Positions 60,401 to 64,000 of a DNA stretch of 64,000 nt are shown here, piece after piece. Origin of the DNA: Klebsiella michiganensis (GTDB lineage: Bacteria > Pseudomonadota > Gammaproteobacteria > Enterobacterales > Enterobacteriaceae); the NCBI GenBank assembly GCA_000963575.1, contig CP011077.1, forward strand, positions 2,294,001-2,358,000, given 5' to 3'. Position 1 is the first letter of the stretch; the number at the start of each line of letters is the position of its first letter. The notes beneath the pieces are model-generated. The model was not told the DNA's origin, made no database searches, and worked only from the letters and a program-made list of their open reading frames with translations. A program made the position numbers and the translations under genes.

Positions 60401-61825
60401 TTACGCTTTCCCCTGCTGTAAAAACGGGCGGACATCGGTGAGGTGGCCGGCGACAGCGGCCGCAGCCACCATGGCAGGACTCATCAAATGAGTTCTCGCT
60501 CCGGCCCCCTGGCGGCCGGCGAAGTTACGGTTGGTGCTGGAGGCGCAGCGATCGCCTGGCTGCAGTACGTCTTCGTTCATCGCCAGGCACATGGAGCAGC
60601 CTGACTGCCGCCATTCAAACCCTGCATCGATAAATATTTGGGCTAAACCTTCTTGCTCGGCGCGCGCGCGAACCTGCGTTGAACCCGGCACAATAATCCC
60701 CCTTACGCCCGGGGCAATTCTTCTGTCTCGCAGCACCTGGGCAACCGCCCGGAGATCTTCGATACGTCCGTTGGTGCAGGAGCCAATAAACGCATGGGTA
60801 ATCGAGATCTGGCTCAGCGGCGTGCCGGGCTTGAGGCCCATATAGCTCAGCGCATTTTCGATATCACGACGTTTGGCCGCATTGGACTCACTGGCAGGAT
60901 CGGGCACCAGGTCCGTGATGCTTCCGCCCTGATCCGGGCTGGTGCCCCACGTCACGCGAGGCGTCAAGTTTGCGCAGTCGAGCACAACTTCTTTATCAAA
61001 TACCGCATCAGCATCGCTGTAGAGCGTGCGCCAGTATTTCAGCGCCTGTTCCCACATCTCGCCTTTTGGCACCCGCGGCGCCGGTTTGATATAGGCATAA
61101 ACTTTGTCATCGGGCGCCATAAACGCGCCGCGGGCCCCGGCTTCGACCGCCATATTACAGATGGTCATGCGCCCTTCCACGCTGAGCGCATCAATGGCGC
61201 TGCCGCAAAACTCGATGGCGAAACCGGTCGCGCCGTCGGCACCAATTTCGGCTATCAGCAGCATGACAATATCTTTAGCCGTCGCGGCAAATGGCAGCTC
61301 ACCGTTCACCGTCACGCGCAGGGTTTTGAGCTTTTTATAGGCCAGCGTCTGCGTCGCCAGCATATGTTCAATTTCTGAGGTGCCGATACCGAACCCAAAC
61401 GCGCCAAAAGCACCGTAGGTGGTGGTATGGCTATCCCCAGCGGCAATCACCATGCCCGGCAGCACAATCCCCTGTTCATGGGCAACCACATGTTCAATAC
61501 CCTGTCGGGGGTCCATGACGCCGAACAGCTCAAGGCCAAAATCACGGCTGTTGGACTCAAAGTAACGCACCTGCAGCTCGCCGCCCGGGTCGGTCATGTC
61601 TGGCGTGCGCTCAGGCCGCGTCGGGTTAACGTGGTCCACGTTGAGCAGGATGCTCTTTGGCTGCCAGACCTTGCGGTTAGCGTCACGCAGGCCGCTAAAA
61701 GCTTGCGGGCTGGTGTATTCGTTGAGGATGGAACGGTCGATATACAGCAGGACATTGCCCTGATCGTCCAGAGGGCGGATGACGTGGGTATCGATGATTT
61801 TATCGTACAGCGTTTTAGGCTTCAT
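60401..61825 (-). CDS. leuC: Isopropylmalate-isomerase-type large subunit, LeuC-like
   Basis: A 474-residue [4Fe-4S] hydro-lyase subunit. Cluster ligands are in IGSCTNGR and GCSMCLAMN. Other signatures: LYIDRSILNEYTSPQAF, DHVNPTRPERTPD, GDSHTTTYGAFGAFGFGIGTSE and PGSTQVRARAEQEGLA. Length equals E. coli LeuC (about 466). It heads a four-gene operon with leuD, a dehalogenase-like gene and a LysR gene and so is probably a second, specialised copy. Confidence 0.85.
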   Translation of the reverse strand: MKPKTLYDKIIDTHVIRPLDDQGNVLLYIDRSILNEYTSPQAFSGLRDANRKVWQPKSILLNVDHVNPTRPERTPDMTDPGGELQVRYFESNSRDFGLELFGVMDPRQGIEHVVAHEQGIVLPGMVIAAGDSHTTTYGAFGAFGFGIGTSEIEHMLATQTLAYKKLKTLRVTVNGELPFAATAKDIVMLLIAEIGADGATGFAIEFCGSAIDALSVEGRMTICNMAVEAGARGAFMAPDDKVYAYIKPAPRVPKGEMWEQALKYWRTLYSDADAVFDKEVVLDCANLTPRVTWGTSPDQGGSITDLVPDPASESNAAKRRDIENALSYMGLKPGTPLSQISITHAFIGSCTNGRIEDLRAVAQVLRDRRIAPGVRGIIVPGSTQVRARAEQEGLAQIFIDAGFEWRQSGCSMCLAMNEDVLQPGDRCASSTNRNFAGRQGAGARTHLMSPAMVAAAAVAGHLTDVRPFLQQGKA

Positions 61826-62090
61826 GACGGGTCACCTTGCTTCTCTACAGCTAAAATAACGGCGTGCGGGCACGCAGATAAAAAATGAACAATTTCTACA
61901 GGGATAGTAGCAACCGGGTGATTCAGCTGTCAGCAAGGGCATGATGCACAAGCGTAATAGGATAAAACACGAAGTGTGTTCTTTTTATTGTGATGATAAA
62001 TAAGGATTTTGATCGGGAGCAACGTTATTCAGGGTCTACGCCACCTCGCGCTGTTAGAGATTGACTTGAAGTTGAATAGTAAGAAAATGC
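61826..62090. promoter_or_regulatory. Divergent promoter region of leuC and the digH-like gene
   Basis: 265 bases. AACACGAAGTGTGTTC (61968-61983 region) is a palindrome-like element and TTTTTATTGTGATGATAAATAAGG follows it. Since the LysR protein is encoded at the operon's far end, one of these elements may be its site. No clear T-N11-A box was fixed. Confidence 0.4.
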
Positions 62091-63452
62091 TTGTTGTTCA
62101 CCGACAGGCAAAATCTGGAGCACATCATCGCCACTTCACGCCGCTTCCTCTCTGCCGCCAGGGTTAAAAAATCTGGTGCGATACTTGCCGCCGCGCTGTT
62201 TTTGGCGAGCTGTGCCTCGAAACCGCCGGTTTCTCTCGTGACCCCCTTGCCGGGCACCAAGCCGAATGTGGGGCCTTCTTCTCAGCATAATCTGCCGATG
62301 CGTGGCGTCTGGCTGGCGACGGTTTCCCGCCTTGACTGGCCGCCGGTTTCCTCCGTGAACGGCAGCAGCGAAGCCGTGCGCATCAACCAGCAGCAGCAGG
62401 CGCTCAGGGACAAGCTGGATAAACTCAAGTCTCTCGGGATAAACACGGTGTTTTTCCAGGTGAAACCCGACGGCACCGCCCTGTGGTCTTCAAAGATTTT
62501 GCCGTGGTCAGATATGCTGACGGGAAAAATTGGCGAAGATCCCGGCTACGATCCGCTGCAGTTTATGCTCGATGAAGCACACAAACGCGGCATGAAGGTA
62601 CACGCCTGGTTTAACCCCTACCGGGTTTCTACCAACACCACGCCGGGCACCGTTTCCGCACTGAACCGCACGCTTTCGCTGAAACCGGCCAGCGTTTTTG
62701 TGCTGCACCGTGACTGGATAAGAACCTCCGGCGACCGCTTTGTGCTCGATCCCGGCATCCCCGAAGTGCGCGACTGGATAACCAGCATTGTCGCCGAAGT
62801 TGTCTCGCACTACGCCGTTGATGGCGTACAGTTTGATGATTACTTCTACACCGAATCACCGGGCTCGACCCTCAACGACAACCAGACTTACAGAACCTAC
62901 GGCCAGGGCTATTCATCCAAAGCCGACTGGCGCCGTCACAATACTGAGCAGCTTATTGAGCAAGTCTCTCGCACCATCAAACAGCTTAAGCCCGGGGTTG
63001 AGTTTGGCGTGAGTCCGGCGGGCGTCTGGCGTAACATCTCCCACGATCCGGCCGGGTCAGAAACCCGCGGCGCGGCAGCCTATGATGAGTCCTATGCCGA
63101 TACGCGCCTCTGGGTACAAAAAGGCTTGCTGGACTATATAGCCCCGCAGATCTACTGGCCCTTCTCCCGCAGCGCCGCCCGCTACGACGTGCTGGCCAAA
63201 TGGTGGGCTAATGTAGTGAAGCCCACTAATACGCGTCTTTATATTGGGATTGCGCTGTATAAAGTCGGGGAGCCTTCGAAGAATGAACCGGACTGGACGG
63301 TAAGCGGCGGCGTACCGGAGCTGAAAAAGCAGCTCGATTTGAACGATACCGTGCCGCAAATTAACGGCACTATTTTGTTCCGGGAAAATTACCTCAACCA
63401 GCCCCAGACCCAGCAGGCGGTGAACTACATCAAGGAACGTTGGGGGGAATGA
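62091..63452 (+). CDS. digH: DigH/YddW-like glycoside hydrolase lipoprotein
   Basis: A protein of about 450 residues in the GHL10 (DUF187) family. DigH of E. coli (formerly YddW) is an outer-membrane lipoprotein that cleaves denuded peptidoglycan at the division site. Seen: lipobox FLASC, MRGVWLATVSRLDWPPVSSV, NTVFFQVKPDGTALWSSKIL, DYFYTESPGS (DGVQFDDYF active-site region) and IAPQIYWPFSRSAARYDVLA, all near identical in pattern to E. coli. The start is unclear: no in-frame ATG lies before the lipobox, only TTGs at 62091 and 62094, while an ATG at 62087 is out of frame. Confidence 0.85.
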   Translation: MLFTDRQNLEHIIATSRRFLSAARVKKSGAILAAALFLASCASKPPVSLVTPLPGTKPNVGPSSQHNLPMRGVWLATVSRLDWPPVSSVNGSSEAVRINQQQQALRDKLDKLKSLGINTVFFQVKPDGTALWSSKILPWSDMLTGKIGEDPGYDPLQFMLDEAHKRGMKVHAWFNPYRVSTNTTPGTVSALNRTLSLKPASVFVLHRDWIRTSGDRFVLDPGIPEVRDWITSIVAEVVSHYAVDGVQFDDYFYTESPGSTLNDNQTYRTYGQGYSSKADWRRHNTEQLIEQVSRTIKQLKPGVEFGVSPAGVWRNISHDPAGSETRGAAAYDESYADTRLWVQKGLLDYIAPQIYWPFSRSAARYDVLAKWWANVVKPTNTRLYIGIALYKVGEPSKNEPDWTVSGGVPELKKQLDLNDTVPQINGTILFRENYLNQPQTQQAVNYIKERWGE

Positions 63453-63458
63453 TGGGCT

Positions 63459-63494
63459 AAAAAAACCGGATCGCCCATCCCTGGGCCGATCCGG
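63459..63494 (-). terminator. Terminator of the sigma factor gene
   Basis: On the minus strand CCGGATCG pairs with CGATCCGG, with an inner CCC/GGG pairing, and is followed by seven T. It lies between the convergent digH and sigma genes. Confidence 0.8.
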
Positions 63495-63502
63495 GGGCTG
63501 TC

Positions 63503-64000
63503 TTAGTGACCAGCCAGGTCGTCATACACATTGCGCAGCCGGGTGCGCAGATACAGAACGGCTTTGTGTTTGCGGGAGAGCAGCGCCTGCACGGTGTCGC
63601 CACTCTCGGCCGCAAGCGCCTTCACGCTATAGTCTTGCAGCTCGGTTTTGATAAACACCTCACGCTGCGGGGCAGGCAGCTCCGACAGGGCCGCCTCCAG
63701 CTCTTCCCATAGCAGATGTTTCAGGTATTCGCCCTCTGGCGTTTGCGGGGTACCGAACAGCGTTTCGGCCAGTTCATCTTCCGGGTAGTCGTCCTCTTCT
63801 CCGTCGCCAAACCAGCCGGCTAAAGGCAGCTCGCGTTTTTTCCTCGCCCGATCTGTCATTTCGTTCCGGGCGGCGCGGAACAGCCAGGCGGCGACGTTCT
63901 CCACAGGCTGTTCGACCTTCATCAGCTGGTAGCTGACCTCCTGCAGGATATCCTCGGCATCTTCACGCCCGGCGGTTCTCCCGCGAATAAACGCTTTCAG
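63503..64000 (-). CDS. ECF sigma factor, partial (5' end outside window)
   Basis: The frame continues to the right edge: FIRGRTAGREDAEDILQEVS is sigma region 2, WLFRAARNEMTDRARKKREL the rest of region 2, and LSELPAPQREVFIKTELQDY with KALAAESGDTVQALLSRKHK region 4. A sigma-70-like (ECF, RpoE-type) factor with an acidic insert (GDGEEDDYPEDE) between regions. Its true start lies beyond base 64000. No anti-sigma gene is visible on this side; the 3' neighbour is convergent digH. Confidence 0.85.
   Translation of the reverse strand: MKAFIRGRTAGREDAEDILQEVSYQLMKVEQPVENVAAWLFRAARNEMTDRARKKRELPLAGWFGDGEEDDYPEDELAETLFGTPQTPEGEYLKHLLWEELEAALSELPAPQREVFIKTELQDYSVKALAAESGDTVQALLSRKHKAVLYLRTRLRNVYDDLAGH

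Noticed and set aside
60401..61825. Housekeeping leucine operon
   Set aside because: No leuA, leuB or leader peptide with a leucine run is present and the operon ends in a hydrolase and a LysR gene.

Overview
The window is chromosomal DNA of an enterobacterium (Enterobacterales, Enterobacteriaceae-like). The close matches to enteric proteins (DigH/YddW, Cdh, MetQ/NlpA lipoprotein, UlaG, EutH, LeuCD, DUF1471, YghX-type hydrolase), the compact operons and the enteric-style Shine-Dalgarno and Fur sites point there. I cannot fix the genus. No tRNA, rRNA or CRISPR array was seen.

Layout. 1-2.5 kb: small peripheral genes (VOC protein, exported proteins, GT9-like glycosyltransferase). 2.5-10.7 kb: a catabolic regulon with a DeoR regulator, a glycerol-kinase-like FGGY kinase, an EutH-type transporter, a DUF1937 protein, two FAD oxidoreductases of the GlpA/GlpB type and an arginase-family hydrolase. 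Similar sequence motifs lie in both of its intergenic control regions. 10.8-14.6 kb: small membrane proteins, a LysR regulator and a YghX-like dienelactone hydrolase. 14.7-21.4 kb: an RND pump with its fusion protein, divergent from a CusRS-like two-component system. 21.8-25.7 kb: a DUF1471 protein, then a TonB paralogue and a TonB-dependent receptor behind a Fur-box-like site. 26.2-36.1 kb: an RbsABC-type ABC importer with a LacI regulator and an unusual enzyme set (M20 peptidase, amidotransferase-like protein, PHP phosphotriesterase homologue, PfkB kinase, BtpA/SgcQ protein, TenA-like protein). Two perfect copies of a 14-bp LacI-type operator precede the importer operon.

36.1-48 kb is an island scarred by transposase and integrase remnants. 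It carries a complete three-gene operon matching Detocs, the defensive two-component system (large kinase DtcA, lone receiver DtcB, receiver-nucleosidase DtcC). Next to it is a 659-residue protein that fuses a nucleosidase domain, a SLOG domain and a TIR domain. This second gene is the best candidate for an undescribed system: the architecture suggests signal maker, signal receptor and killer in one chain. Two further unassigned genes lie upstream of Detocs.

48-54 kb: an ascorbate-type PTS operon (IIA, IIB, IIC, UlaD-like, UlaG-like) ending in a PRD/BglG-type regulator. 54.3-57.9 kb: two tiny lipoproteins, a MetQ-like lipoprotein, Cdh, a small membrane protein and a short-chain dehydrogenase. 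57.9-61.8 kb: a compact operon leuC-leuD-haloacetate-dehalogenase-like-lysR. The window ends with DigH and a partial ECF sigma factor.
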